A stretch of DNA of 44,423 bases from Draconibacterium sp. GTDB taxonomy: Bacteria > Bacteroidota > Bacteroidia > Bacteroidales > Prolixibacteraceae. Location: NCBI GenBank assembly GCA_016705335.1, contig JADIYN010000036.1, positions 1 to 44,423 of the forward strand, in the 5' to 3' direction. Under the pieces are notes generated by a model. It saw only the letters and a program-made list of their open reading frames with translations. It ran no database searches and was not told the DNA's origin. The translations under genes were made by a program, and so were the position numbers. Position 1 is the stretch's first letter; each line of letters opens with the position of its first letter. Of this stretch, positions 1 to 12,700 are shown one piece after another.

Positions 1-3000
1 TCATATGATCATATTATTGGCCCTAACGTTTCTGCCAGGTGGTATTTGGCGTATCAGTCAATAGGTAATTTCTGGTGTGGAGATTGCCTGGAATGGGAAT
101 GGGGTAATTCAGTTTATGGAGGAACAGTAGCTATCAAATCACCGGCAAATATTACAGCTTCTGATAAAGAATTTTATGATAAAATAAACCTTAGCTGGGC
201 AAAAGGAACTGATTTGCCAACAGAAAATGTTCAATATCGAATTTACAGAGGAACCACTTTAAGTAACGGTACTTTAGTTCAAACTGTTTCCGGTACAACG
301 TACTCATGGACAGATGTTACCATTTTTCCGAATGATGTTTATTATTATTGGGTAACCACTTACAGCAGTACATCTTCATGGGGAGTTCACGAATCCGCAA
401 GAAACAATTCAAATGCAGTTACAGGCAAAGCAAAAACCATTACTGTTGATGCATCAGACGGTTTATATACGAACAGGGTTAAAATTCAGTGGGAGGATTT
501 GTCAGAATTTGCTGAAGAAATTCGTATTGAAAGAAGTATCCCAAATTCTTCAGAAAAAGAAGAATTGGGAATACTAAGCAAAAATGCCCAGGCTTACAGT
601 GATAATGAAGCAATTCCCGGTTACAATCATACGTATTTTATAACACCGATTCAGGAAGTTCGTACTTTTCCTTCTTTATCTGATCAGGGATATATAAAAC
701 CAAACGGTTCGATAAAAGGATCAGTTACTTCCCTGCTTGGTGCCGGGGTTGAAGGAGTTCAGGTTTGTGCTATACCAATTACCCCAAACCTAACACCTGG
801 CGCACTTCAGGTTCCTGCGGGCGGATATTGCGCAACTACCGATATTGACGGATATTACGAAATAAGGAATGTATATTATTTTGAAGAAGCCGAATTTCAG
901 ATTGTTCCTTTTAAAGCCGGTCCTGTTGAAAATCACGTTTTTTCTCCCGACACGTTAAAACGGGTACTCGACTTAAATTCAAAATTGAGTTCGGGGGTTA
1001 ATTTTACCGATCAAAGTGTTTTCACGGTTGGCGGAAAAGTTACATTCCCTGTGTCATCAACAAATGTTGAATGTGGTGTACCAAAAGTTGAAATACTGTT
1101 TAACGGCGAAAGCCGCAGCATTTTCACCAACGGAAACGGAGAATGGACCTATGCCATTCAGGATGAAGGTTCTTACACATTTCAACCTAAATTTTTACAC
1201 CATTATTTCGAAAACAGCAGCGGAGATACTGCAACTACTGTTTTTGTAAACGATGATATTACAACAATTAATTTCACCGACCTTGAAGTTGACGACATTC
1301 TTGTAAAAGTACAGGGTGGTTGCGGCGATCCGGTTGCTGATAGAGCAACCATTCAGGTAACTTCGCCGGGTAATTGTTTTAATCAGCAATTTTATACTGA
1401 TGCCAACGGATTGCTGACTTTAAAAGATTTGCCTGCCCGCGAATACAGCGTTCAGGTTATTGCACTCAGTCCGGTTAATACAAATATTTTTGATCAGATT
1501 GGCAATAAACCAATTAGAATAGATCTTACTGTTCGGGATACTGCCGATGTTGTTTCAGAAAGAGATAGCATGGAAATTACACCGGCAGATACCATTTTTC
1601 TGCCCAACGGTAAAATGTCGGTTACCCCGGCTGATACAATTTTTTCAAGTGTAGCCGACACAGTGCGTGAAGAGGTTATTCCCAAAGCCGATTTTATTTA
1701 TCATTCGCCATTAAATGTTGTGGTTGATTTTGCCGATGCAGGTGCCGAAGTTTTAGATGACTGCAACAATTCGGATAACGACGACATAATTATCATGGAA
1801 CAAAACAGTAAGTATAAATTACTTTTTGATGTTTCGGAACAATTGGGCGACTGTCCCATTAAAGAAGGGAAACTTCGGATTTTTGATTTTGTAAGCGATT
1901 TGGGTGATACGCCAATTGAAGTTCCAATTGTTAACGGATTTGCTGTTTACGAAATAAATGCAGGGTTGCCCGAAATTGCAGAAAGTGCTGAACATAACCA
2001 CGAAAAATTGCTTTACGTTATTCCGGAAGTTGGATTCTTAGATGCCAAACCGCTTGAATATTGGGTAACCGTAACCGGTGTAAAAACCCAGGCTCCTTCT
2101 TTTATTACACAATCGCCCGATTTACCTATGTTAATTTTACACGACCCACCCGGGGATAACAGCGTTTCGTATGTAGAAAAGGGTACTGAATTTAAAAGCT
2201 TCGAAACCCATGAAATGAAGATTGGTGGTGAAGCTGGTATATTTGCCAATTTGTTGATCGGAGCTAAGTGTTAACTCCTTTTCTTCAAATGGAGCTGGTC
2301 TTTAATAAGATTCTCCGCAGTTGCCGGAAGGATAATTTTGACCGCGACGGAATTGAAACCACGATAACATTTAATGATAGGTTTTCTACTTCCGATATGG
2401 ATAATCTTACAGGAAATGATGGTGATGTATATATTGGCGCTTCATTCAACCAGATATTTGCTTATGGTGATGAACTTACTTTTAATAAAGATCTGTGTAA
2501 AGCTGAAGTAAAAGTTGTTCCAACCATTGATATAGATGGTTTTGCCACAACTTTTGTTTATACTGAAAAACACATAAAAGGACGCTAATCCCCAAAACTC
2601 GGTGAATTGAGAAGAAACTTAATTGGAGGCAGAACTGAAAGTCAATTATCAGAAGAAGAAAAAATACAGGCAAACCAGCTTCTTTACGATAGTATTCACT
2701 GGCAGAATGTTATTGCAAAAAATACGGCCAACCGCGATACAAATGCAGTGTTTGACAGAAACGTTTCGTTTAATGCCGGTGCGGTTTACAGTAATGAATA
2801 TACTTCGAGTACCGCAACTTCTGAATCTTTTGAATACAACACTTTTGTGAACATCGATTTCGCTGCAGGTATAAAAATTGACAATGAAACAGGTGCCTGG
2901 TTTGACAGTGAATTGGGCGTAACCGCAAAATTCAGGTGGGGAACCACAACAAATACAGGTAAGTGATAATACAAGCAACAGAAAGGGGATATGTTTTTGA

Positions 3001-6000
3001 TGATGGCGATATTGGTGATTTCTTTAGCATTGACATTAAAACCGACAAAGCTTATGGTGTTCCTGCATTTACTTTAAGATCAGGAACAACAAGTTGCCCG
3101 CACGAACCCGGTTCACAGCCGCGTGATGATGCAAGAATTCAGATTTTTCCACCACAAATTAACAATGTACCCATTGGAGGGAAAGCAGTTTTTATTGCAA
3201 ATCTTTTAAATGAAAGTCAAAGCCGTGAAACCCGTGAATATCATGTCCGTGTTATTTCAACAACGAATCCCGATGGGGCAATAGTAAGTATTGGTGGCGA
3301 ACAGATTAATAACAATCCTGCATCTTTTTTCCTCGATTTTAACCAAACGGCAAATATTGCATTGACAGTTGAACGGGGGCCTCTTGCCGCTACATACGAT
3401 TCAATAGGAATAATGATGTTTCCGCCTTGTGAGTATTCACTTTGGGAAAACAACGGTAATATTACAAGCGGCGATACAGCCTGGATTTTTGTCGATTTCC
3501 AGAGCGAGTGTTCCAATGTTTCGTTGCATTTGCCCGGCGATGGCTGGCTGGTAAACCAAAACAACAACAATATCCTGAACGTGGCTTTTACGGGTTATGA
3601 TTTAAATAACCCTGCTTTGGAAAGCATCACCCTTCAGTATAAACGTGAAGGGCAGGGATGGATTGACGATGTTACTTACCAAAAGGATGAACTTTCGGGC
3701 AACTTTTTCGATTATGCATTTAATGTTTCCGGTTTGCCTGATGGTAATTACCGTTTGCGGGCAATAGCATTTTGTGGAATTGAAGGCGGACTTTCCTATT
3801 CTTCAGAACAAAAAGGGATAATTGACCGTTCTTCTTTGGCTCCTTTTGGGACTCCGGTTCCGGCTGACGGCTACCTGCGTTTCGGACAGGAAATAAGCGT
3901 TGTTTTCGATAAAAATATCGACTGCAATTTTGCTGGTTATGATCCCAGTTTGTCAAAAGCAAAAGTGAAATTATACCTCGAAAACGGTACTGAAATTCCT
4001 TCCACTGTGCAGTGTTCCGAAGGGCTTGACAAAATCATTATCGTTCCAAACCAGGATTTATTTTCACAGCCATTGCTGGAAGGTGTAAAGGTTTTTGCTT
4101 TGGTTGACAGTATCCAGGATATTTCGGGTAATGTGCAGAAATATAAAACCGAGTGGTCATTTCTTGTAAATGTGAGCCCGGTTTCGTGGAATCCTAAGAA
4201 ATGTTCATTTAACTGCACGTGAAAATGATGAGGTAATCATTAGCGCAAATCTTGATAACAATGCAGTAATCAGTAAATCATTTACTATTTCTGAATGGCC
4301 CAATTGGCTTGAACCTTCTGTAACTTTAGCTTCAATTCTTTCTGATAATACTTTTACAGTTCAACTAAAAGCTATTGAAGGATTGAAACCCGGATTTATA
4401 CACAGGGCAGGTAATAGCATTGGTTGATGATGTTCCGGAAGTGTTGAATGTTACGCTTGAATTATTTGCAGAAGACATTAACTGGGCAGTAAATCATTCT
4501 GATTATGAACACAACATGAATATAACGGCTCAGTTCAGCTCCGATGAAGGTGATGTTAATTTGTCGAGTGGCAAATACGATAAAATTGCAGCCTATATTG
4601 ACGGCGAACTGCGTGGGGTTGGCGAAATAGAATTAGTGCCCGATCTTAATAAATATGCAGCATTCATCAACGTTTCAAGTAATATGGCAGGTCATAACGG
4701 AAGTATGATTGAAGCTGAAAGCTATGTTGATAACCGAAGTTTAAGGGATGTCAGCATTTCTGATAATGGTGTCAGTTCGATGGCATCACGGTTTCGACGG
4801 GATTTCTGGGGTGAATATGATATTTACGCAACAAAACCAGGGACTTTTGATGTTGAATTCAGGGTAGCCAGCGCTAACAACGGAAACGGAATAACTGTGC
4901 TTATTGATGGCGCCACGGCAAAAACAGTTTCAGTTCCGAATACAGGTAACGCGAATACCTTCACAACAATTAAAACAACTTTATCTTTAAGCGAAGGTTC
5001 ACATAAAATGAGGTTAGTATCAACAAGTTCAGAGTTTTATTTGAACTGGATCAATTTCCCGCAATACCACGTTCGGAATGCACATGCCGATGAGGTTATC
5101 AAGTTCAGAATGTGGGACGGTTTGAATGGTATTGAATATGGCGCTGTTGAAGAGCTTACTTTCTTTAGTGACGGAGTTGTTGGCAATGCGCAAAATCCGT
5201 TTATACTGCACCCTGCAGGAGGAATTCAGGATATGATTCTGGCAAAAGGCTGGACATGGATTTCGGTAAATAAAGTGGACGATGACATGAGTGTAAGCAA
5301 AGTACTTGAAAGTATTACTTCGCCTTCTTCTTTAAATGATATCACCCTAAAATCGCAAACTGCTTTTTCGCAATACAACAAAACTGCGGGCTGGCAGGGA
5401 GCTTTGAATAATATGGATGTACGCTCGGGTTATATGGTTTATTTAAGTAACAATGCCGATACTTTAAGCATGATCGGTAAATCACCGGCTACTGATATAA
5501 CCATTCCGTTAAATCCAAAATGGAACTGGATTGGCTACCCGAAAGACGGTTTAATGGGTGCAAATGAAATACTTGCGCCATTAACATCTAACCCGGGCGA
5601 TATCATCAAAAGTCAGTTTGAGTTTGCCGAGTATAATGCAAACACTGGTTCGTGGCTTGGCGATTTGAAATTCTTTGAACCTGGCAGAGGTTATAAATTG
5701 TTTGTTTCAAGTCCTGGTAATTTGAATATCACAAAATCAGGGAATCCCGACGAACAGTATTTGAAACATGAATACAACATGACTTTAACGGCGACAATTG
5801 ATTTTGGTACGCTCCCGGTTTCTGACCATTACAGTTTGAAAACCTACATCGGCAAAGAGTTGCGTGGCGAAATCCCGCTTACTTTTGTGGATGGATTAAA
5901 CCAATACATGGCTTTTAACATGATACATGGCGACAGGGCTGATATTGGGGAAAATGTGGCACCGGTTTTATGGGACAGCTACAATCAAGGAGATTAATCT

Positions 6001-6367
6001 GACTTCACCGGGTATTAGTTTTGGTATCGATAAAATCGCCGGAACCATAACAAACCCGGTTGTCCTATCCGCTTTAAGTACCGGAATAAACGAAGCAGGC
6101 GGAAATTCTTTCAACTTTATTGTTTATCCGAACCCGTTCTCAAAACAAACTAAAATCAGCTATTTCATACAAACTGATTCGCATGTTGTGTTAACGATTA
6201 CCGATTCGTTTGGCAAAGAAGTTGTCACTTTGGTGGATGACCGACAAACCGCCGGGGAATACGACTATACTTTCGAAGCCGGAAACCTGGCATCGGGTAT
6301 TTACTTCTGTAATCTAAAAACCGATACGAATATTGAAACCAAAAAATTGATTTTGATGAATGAATAG
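1..6367 (+). CDS. Giant T9SS-secreted multidomain surface protein (5' end outside window, several frameshifts)
   Basis: The reading frame is open to the first base, so the gene starts upstream. Six open segments join into one protein of about 2,100 residues: 1-2274, 2268-2588, 2607-2966, 2963-4222, a piece at about 4200-4420 in another frame, 4420-5997, and a final segment to 6367. Frame changes are needed near 2260, 2575-2600 (two compensating), 2955-2985 (two), 4200, 4393 and 5970. In order I see fibronectin-III-like repeats (about 120-650), carboxypeptidase-regulatory-like beta domains (about 700-1440), an Ig-like SbsA-type region (about 3840-4170), a CBM6-like module (about 4695-5065), two repeated beta domains containing 'W-TWISVN'/'WNWIGYP', and a C-terminal sorting domain with 'VYPNPF' and 'GIYFCNLKT'. 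Such tails direct T9SS export and cell-surface attachment. The substrate is unknown; the CBM6-like module suggests glycan binding (inference). Confidence 0.8.
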
Positions 6368-6389
6368 AGTATAAACCTTCTTAATTAAA

Positions 6390-6421
6390 GGGCTGTCCGG
6401 AATAATCGGATGGCCCTTTTT
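6390..6421 (+). terminator. Rho-independent terminator after the giant surface gene
   Basis: A 10-bp stem (6390-6399 with 6407-6416, two G-U wobbles) encloses a 7-nt loop and is followed by five T residues. It lies 23 bp after the stop codon of the surface protein. Confidence 0.8.
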
Positions 6422-6676
6422 GGTGAGATGATTACTGAATTGAAGTGCCGTCGAAGTTTTGTAATCTGAGTTTTAATCTAATCCCACGAGTGCAAATTTG
6501 AACGCCAATTGGCGGTTGAATTGCCTGTCAGGGCAAATAGTTTTGTTTTTATTTAACAAGGAACGGGTCACAGACTCATGGCACGAGGCGTTTTAGTCAA
6601 GATAGTTTATTTATTATCTGTTCTTTATCAGTAAAGTAATCCAATACTAAATAGTATTCTTGATTTTGGCCTAACT
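6422..6676. other. Intergenic stretch with small palindromes
   Basis: No gene is visible here. It holds a perfect 12-bp palindrome CGCCAATTGGCG (6503-6514) and a short hairpin TTGCC/GGCAA (6521-6536). Neither has a recognisable function. Confidence 0.5.
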
Positions 6677-7143
6677 TTAGAATATATCCATCCTTTTTCC
6701 TTTACCATACCATTGGAATTTTGAGTTGATGATTTTAATTTCTTTCTTATCGGCTTTTATCGATTTAGAACCCATCCAAAGAGCTTGAAAAACCTTAAAC
6801 GTTACGCTATTTTCTTCAAAACTTATCTTTTCAATTGTTCTGTTGTGCCTTTTTAACATTATAATTGGGGCAACAATAAAGAAGAAAATCATCATTATAA
6901 GTAAGAATGGTGCTATCGCAAAGAAAAAAGCTGGCCATTTGGACATACTGATAAACGATAGAACTATGTAACCTAAAGAAAATAAAGGACCGAAAATCAG
7001 CATTTTCAGGGCTTCTCTTTTTACATATTTATTTCAAATTCCATTTTATTCCAATTACTATCATGCATTTTAACTTTATAAACATTTACAATCGCAAACA
7101 CAAGGATTAAAATGATTATTAAAATGTAATAGATATATTTCAT
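6677..7143 (-). CDS. Small three-helix membrane protein (frameshifted)
   Basis: Two pieces form one protein of about 150 residues. A 40-residue piece starts at ATG 7143, ends at TAA 7021-7023 and contains a hydrophobic helix (YYILIIILILVFAIV). The second piece, 7033-6677, continues in another frame with two more hydrophobic helices (about 'FGPLFSLGYIVLSFI' and 'FFFAIAPFLLIMMIFFFIV') and a soluble tail with 'KISFEENSVTFKVFQ'. One indel in the A-rich segment near 7025-7035 reconnects them. The tail resembles PH-like domains that follow membrane helices in small bacterial proteins, but I do not recognise a named family. It probably sits in the inner membrane. It may equally be a decayed gene. 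Confidence 0.5.
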
Positions 7144-7306
7144 AGAATTTATTATTCAATACCAAATTCGGAAGTAGTATATGTTTCTTCGTTTAATCAA
7201 ATTTGCAATTTGTAACATGCTTATTATGGCTATTTGATTTTGATTAGAAATACATGGTTCACAGTCGCGAGTACGCGGTAGAAGTCCAAGAGATTGTTAT
7301 TTCAAA

Positions 7307-7336
7307 TCATTCACTCATTCACTCATTCATTCATTT
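7307..7336. repeat. Tetranucleotide TCAT/TCAC tract
   Basis: A near-perfect 4-bp repeat (TCATTCAC/TCATTCAT units). It begins one base beyond the stop codon of the minus-strand thymidylate-synthase-like gene. Read on that strand it is a (TGAA)n-like run, so it supplies TGA in all three frames. Confidence 0.75.
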
Positions 7337-7337
7337 C

Positions 7338-8225
7338 TCAATGCCTCGCATCAAACACCTTAATCTTTTCAATCACCACCGGTTCGGCAGCCTCATACAT
7401 TTCGCGAATAAACGGGTCGTTAAATGGCATTGTTCTTTCTTCAAAAGGCATGAGGGCAACGCGGTCGAAGAGGCGTTCTTTGGCGGCCTGGATATCTTTA
7501 CCGTAAATGTGGTACGAATCGGCCTGCCAGTTTAAGCGGCCAAGTTTCACTGTTTTGCCTGTTCGTTCGGTAACTCCGGCGGCAATCACTTCCTTGTTAA
7601 ACTGAATAAACCCGAACATATTCATAAAACTGGCGCCCCATGCGTCGTTGCTCCTGAAACGGATATTGCAGTTGAGCCAGTAAACACCTTCTTCATCTTC
7701 CAGAATGCGATACCAAAGCGACTGCAAACAGGGAGGATCGTAGCAATCATTGTCGAGGTTCGGCATCCACGTAATCATTTGTGCCTGCCTTGTAAATGGC
7801 TGTTTCGAGAGTTTGCTGATCACACTTTCAATCTGGTCAACTTTAAAAGGACCGGCTTCAACCGATTCATTGTTTTGAATTTCCTGCCACACGCCGTAGT
7901 TTTTTATTCGTCCGTGGTAGGTATATTCCCAGCGCGTATCTTTTTCGTCGTTTATATTTTTCACCCAATGGTTTTTATAACCTTTCAGTTCGAGAACATA
8001 TTCCTTTAAATCGTCAATTCCGCCCGGAAATGCCATGTGTATCATCGGGTCGGTTTCGGGTTCAAGAATGGTCATGTTCATGGTACAGTCGATGCTCATC
8101 GGGTCACCGGGTTTGTCATACTGGGTTTTAAAACGGGTGCCGTTTTCGTATAAATTAATTAAAGCGGCTTCGTAAGTTTCGGCAAGCGAGTTCCCTGAAA
8201 CGGTTAGTACTGGAATGTTTTTCAT
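7338..8225 (-). CDS. Thymidylate-synthase-family protein (archaeal-like type)
   Basis: This 295-residue protein resembles the thymidylate synthase/dCMP hydroxymethylase family, which methylates or hydroxymethylates pyrimidine deoxynucleotides using methylenetetrahydrofolate. Visible signatures are the nucleophile segment 'YDPPCLQSL' (Cys near residue 167), 'RFRSNDAWGASFMN', which fits the substrate-binding R-S-x-D...N pattern of the family, and 'DSYHIYGKD', which fits the conserved H-x-Y. The N-terminal third is unlike bacterial ThyA and closer to the shorter archaeal-type enzymes. The Asn in 'SFMN' at the base-recognition position suggests a uracil rather than a cytosine substrate (inference). 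It starts at ATG 8225 and stands alone, facing away from the downstream oxidoreductase. A role in dTMP synthesis is likely, but a modified-base role cannot be excluded. Confidence 0.7.
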   Translation of the reverse strand: MKNIPVLTVSGNSLAETYEAALINLYENGTRFKTQYDKPGDPMSIDCTMNMTILEPETDPMIHMAFPGGIDDLKEYVLELKGYKNHWVKNINDEKDTRWEYTYHGRIKNYGVWQEIQNNESVEAGPFKVDQIESVISKLSKQPFTRQAQMITWMPNLDNDCYDPPCLQSLWYRILEDEEGVYWLNCNIRFRSNDAWGASFMNMFGFIQFNKEVIAAGVTERTGKTVKLGRLNWQADSYHIYGKDIQAAKERLFDRVALMPFEERTMPFNDPFIREMYEAAEPVVIEKIKVFDARH

Positions 8226-8379
8226 GCTGATATTGGTTTATTTTGAAAGTTTTAAAGATAAAGAATGAGCCGTTTTCGTTGAAAAATGGTCGGTTTAGTT
8301 TTCAACATTTCATTAACGATTCTGCAAATTATATGAAGTTTAAGACAAAAAGTTTCTTATTTTTTTAAGAAGTAAATTT

Positions 8380-8387
8380 TATCTTTG
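8380..8387 (+). promoter_or_regulatory. Bacteroidota-type -7 element (TATCTTTG)
   Basis: TATCTTTG matches the TAnnTTTG consensus of Bacteroidota promoters and lies 44 bp before the ATG of the oxidoreductase. No clear -33 TTG is present. Confidence 0.5.
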
Positions 8388-8431
8388 GAATTATTTTTTA
8401 AAACAATAAAAATAAAAATCAACAAATTACA

Positions 8432-9701
8432 ATGAGCGATAAAATTCAAACTTCAAGAAGAAAGTTTTTAAAGGTGCATTGATTGCGGGTGCCGGATTTA
8501 CTATCATTCCGCGGCATGTTTTGGGGGAAACGGATTTATTCCACCGTCCGATCAACTAACAAAAGCAATAATCGGTGTTGGTGGAATGGGTCGCGGCCAC
8601 ATTCCTTATGAAGGTACCCGCGTGGTTGCCATTTGCGATGTGGACACGGAACACCTCGCGCTGGCGCAAAGTCTAATCGATTATAAAGTGAAACATTTTC
8701 ACGATTTCAGGGAAGTGTGCCAGTTGCCCGAAGTTGATATTGTACACATTGCCACCCCGCCGCACTGGCATGGTTTAATGGCCGTTGAAGCTGCAAAGGC
8801 AGGTAAAGACATTTGGTGCGAAAAACCAATGACCCGCACAATCGGCGAGGGGAAACGCGTGGTGGAGGCAGTAAATGCGCATGGCAGAATGTTCCGTCTA
8901 AACACGTGGTTCAGGTTTAAAGATAATTTCTATGGCTTGGGAACTGATGTAAAACCGCTGAAAAAAGTAATTGACAGCGGGATTTTGGGCTGGCCGCTAA
9001 AAGTTACGGTTAGCGGAATTACAGGTTACAACTGGAAATTTTACTGGAGCGGAAAACACAATTTGCCACCACAACCCGTTCCTGCAAATCTGGATTATGA
9101 TATGTGGCTCGGACCTGCACCTTACAAACCCTACAATGTTGAACGGGTTCATTCCAATTTCCGTGGTTACTGGGATTACGACGGTGGCGGCCTTGGCGAT
9201 ATGGGACAACACTACCTCGACCCGGTGCAATACATGTTGGGAAAAGACGACACAAACCCCGTGAAAATTGAAGTGGATGCACCTCAACAAGACTATGATG
9301 CAGTTGGCTCATGGAGACGCGTAACATACACTTATGCCGATGGTTGCCAGATTATCCTTGATGGCGAAAATCGTGATAAAGATGCAGCGTATATTGAAGG
9401 TCCAAACGGTAAAATCTACCAGGGATTTAAATCTGATATTCCAAACCTGAAAAGTTTTATCGAAACATTGCCCGAACCAGAACCGCAAATCGGTATTTTT
9501 TCTGAATCAGTAAAAACGCGTAAAAAGTTTGCTTTAAACGAAATGAACGGATTCCGTTCTGCAACTTTGGTGAATCTTGGAATTATTGCGGTGAGATTGG
9601 GAAGGACGCTTAAATTCGATCCCGATAAACTTGAATTTATTGATGATGAAGGTGCAAACCGATTGATTAACCAACCGATGCGGGCGCCGTGGACGATTTA
9701 A
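8432..9701 (+). CDS. Tat-exported Gfo/Idh/MocA-family oxidoreductase (two frameshifts near the N-terminus)
   Basis: From ATG 8432 the N-terminus reads MSDKIQTSRRKFLKGA followed by a hydrophobic stretch, a twin-arginine signal. One missing A near 8472 and one missing G near 8525 must be restored to reach the main frame; the remainder (8586-9701) is open. The Rossmann motif is 'AIIGVGGMGRG', the catalytic signature 'CEKPMTR' is present (Lys near residue 130), and 'DMGQHYLDPVQYML' fits the active-site His region. Total length is about 425 residues. The family carries out NAD(P)-dependent oxidation or reduction of sugars; Tat export implies folding with the bound cofactor before transport. The next gene, 36 bp on, encodes DUF1080 domains, suggesting a joint role in 3-keto-glycoside chemistry in the periplasm. 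The substrate is unknown. Confidence 0.85.
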
Positions 9702-9737
9702 TTTATTAATGATTAATGATTATTTATTATTGAAAAA

Positions 9738-12700
9738 ATGAAAAGAAATATATTCTATTTAATCACGATTTTGCTGTTAACCATTTTTAGCTCAGTAACT
9801 TTTGCGCAAGACAAGCGGACATTGGATACAAAAGTTGCCGATATTCTGGCGCAAATGCCCACAAAAGATTTGGTACACCGCAACAGGGTTATCAATGAAT
9901 GGATCGGACTTGGATCCGAAGGTTTCAGAAAGTTACAAACCTTTTGGTTGCTCCTGGCACCGGCGACGATACTGCTGTTCGGTTCACTGTAAACAGTGCT
10001 GCACGTTATGCCAGCGAATTTGGAAAAGAAGAGGAAAGAGATTTTGTTGAGGGCCAGCTTTTAAAAGCCTTGGGAAATCAATCGGATAAAGACATAAAAA
10101 CTTTTTTGCTGAACCAATTGAACCTTGTTGGCAGTGAAAAAACCATATCAGCAGCAAAAGTATATTTAACCGATGAATATTTGGTTGAACCTGCAACACA
10201 AACGCTTTTATCAATTGGTGGCAAACCTTCTGCCCACGCAATACTTGAAGTTTTCCCGAATTCTTCTGAAAAATGCAAACCAACTTTAATAAAAGCTTTG
10301 GGCGAATTGCAATGCACCGGTGCAGTTCAGCAAATTACACAGTTTGCAAATGATAAAAATCCGGCTACAAAAAAGTGGCATTGCAAGCTTGGCAAATATT
10401 GGCGATCCGGGTTCATATAAAACGCTTTCAAGTGCTGCAAAAAATGTAAATTATGCTTACGAGCCAACAAACGCTACCGAAGCTTTTTTAAATTATGCCG
10501 ATGTACTGGGTGCAAAAAATGAAACAGAACTTTGCAAAAAAGCTTGCAATGAAATAATAAAAGCCAATCAGGCTGACGACAAACTTCATAATTATTCAAA
10601 AGCACTTTCTATTTATTCAAAATATTTTGGGGTTGAAGTTTTGCCTTTATTACTTAAAGCAGTTGACAACGCAAACAAGCCATTTCGATATTCGGTATTA
10701 AATCTGGCCGAAAAAACAGGCGACATTTCGGCAACACGCCAGTGGATTGAAAAAGCACAAAAATCTTCTGACGAAATTAAAGCCGAAATAATTGATATGC
10801 TTGGTCGCCGGGGAGATGAACTGGCTGTCGATTTTGTAAATGAAAATCTAAATTCGGCTTCTGAAATGGTTCGCACCGAATCAATTAATGCCCTTCTGAA
10901 ATTGCAGGGAAAAGAAGCAATCCCGGTTTTTGTTGATCACCTGGCAAAAGGACAGGACATTGAGGCTACAAAAACTGCGCTCCTTCAAGAGCTCGATAAA
11001 CAACACCTTGCGCCTGTTGCAGCACAGCTTGGCAAAACTTCAGGAAAAACAAAAGCTGCTTTTATTGATTTAATTGCTGCCAAATCGGGTACACAATATT
11101 TCAATCAAATTTTGTCCACCACTGCTTCAGCCAATACCGATGAAAAAGAAGCCGCTTTTAAAGCCTTAAAACGTGTTTCTACCTATGAAAATGTTGATGA
11201 TATTTTGAAGTTACTTCTTTCGGTTTCAGGTGAAACTGAAATAGCAGAAACGCAAATGGCTGCGCAGTTTCTGCCACTTCGGGAGTTGAAGCTGAGCAAA
11301 AAACAACCGGCAAAGTTTTGCAGGCTTTTAATTCAACCAATAAAAAAGAGCGAATTGTTGCGGTACTTCCTGAAATAGGGGGCGATGCAGCATTGGAAAC
11401 TGTTACCAAATCTTTTAATACTTCAACCGGTGCATTGAAAGAAGCATCTTTTAAAGCGCTCACCAATTGGAAAGATTATTCAGCTTCAAAATCGCTTTAT
11501 GAAATATGTAAAACTTCAACCGGCGAATACAAGCAAAATGCTTTTACAAGTTTTGTGAGAATGATACGAAATGCCGGTTTACCTGATGACCAAAAGTTGC
11601 TGCAGTTCCGTAAAATCATGCCTTTTGCATCATCAAACGACGACAAAAACAATGTGATTTCTTCAGTCGGAAATCTGAAAACTTTTCTTTCACTTGTGTA
11701 TTTAGAACAGTTTCTGGATGAAAAAGAATTGTCCGAAGCAACTTCCCGCGCAATTATGAAAATTGCTATGCCGTCCAACGATGAAAATAATGGTTTTTAT
11801 GGTGATGTTGTTCGCAGGATTCTTACAAAAGCTGAAACAGCACTGACAGGAGAAGACAGCCAGTACGACAAAATAAATATGAAAAAATACCTCGCCGAAA
11901 TGCCAAAAGGCGAAGGTTTCATTCCGATGTTTAACGGTAAAAATCTTGATGGCTGGCAGGGAATGATTGCAGGCGGAAACCCAGTTGCAATTGCCAAACT
12001 GAGCGAAAAAGAACGTGCAAAAGCACAGGAAGCAGCAAACAAAAAAATGGTTGAAAACTGGAGTGTAAAAGATGGAAACATTGTTTTTAGCGGAAAGGGA
12101 GACAATCTTGTTTCGGGCAAAAAATACAAAGATTTTGAAATGATTGTCGACTGGCTGATCACAAAGGAAGGCGACAGCGGAATTTATTTACGCGGAACAC
12201 CACAGGTTCAAATCTGGGATACTTCGCGCGTTGATGTTGGCGCACAGGTTGGTTCGGGTGGATTGTACAACAACAACAGCGACAATGTTCGCGACCCGCT
12301 GAAAGTTGCCGATAACCCTGTAAATGAGTGGAACACTTTTCGAATTACAATGATTGGCGCTTATGTTACGGTTTATCTCAATGGTGAATTGGTGGTTGAC
12401 AATGTGAAAATGGATAACTACTGGGATCGTAGCATCCCGATTTTCGAAAGCGGGACAATCGAATTGCAGGCACACGGAAACCAACTTTTGTTCCGCGATA
12501 TTTATGTGCATGAAATCAATACAAAACAAATCGGGCTAACCGATTCAGAAATCAGTGAAGGTTTTGAATCCCTTTTTAACGGTAAAAACCTCGACGGCTG
12601 GCAGGGAAACAAAACCGATTATTTTGCACAAAATGGTGAAATGGTTGTAAATCCTGAAAGAGGCGGGCATGGTAATATTTTTACCGAAAAAGAGTACAGT

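Noticed and set aside
7254..7535. Plus-strand open frame over the tetranucleotide tract
   Set aside because: It is antisense to the thymidylate-synthase-like gene and its sequence (SLIHSFIHF) is just the repeat translated.
8997..9327. Two overlapping minus-strand open frames inside the exported oxidoreductase
   Set aside because: They lie antisense to a gene with clear conserved motifs and have no recognisable features.
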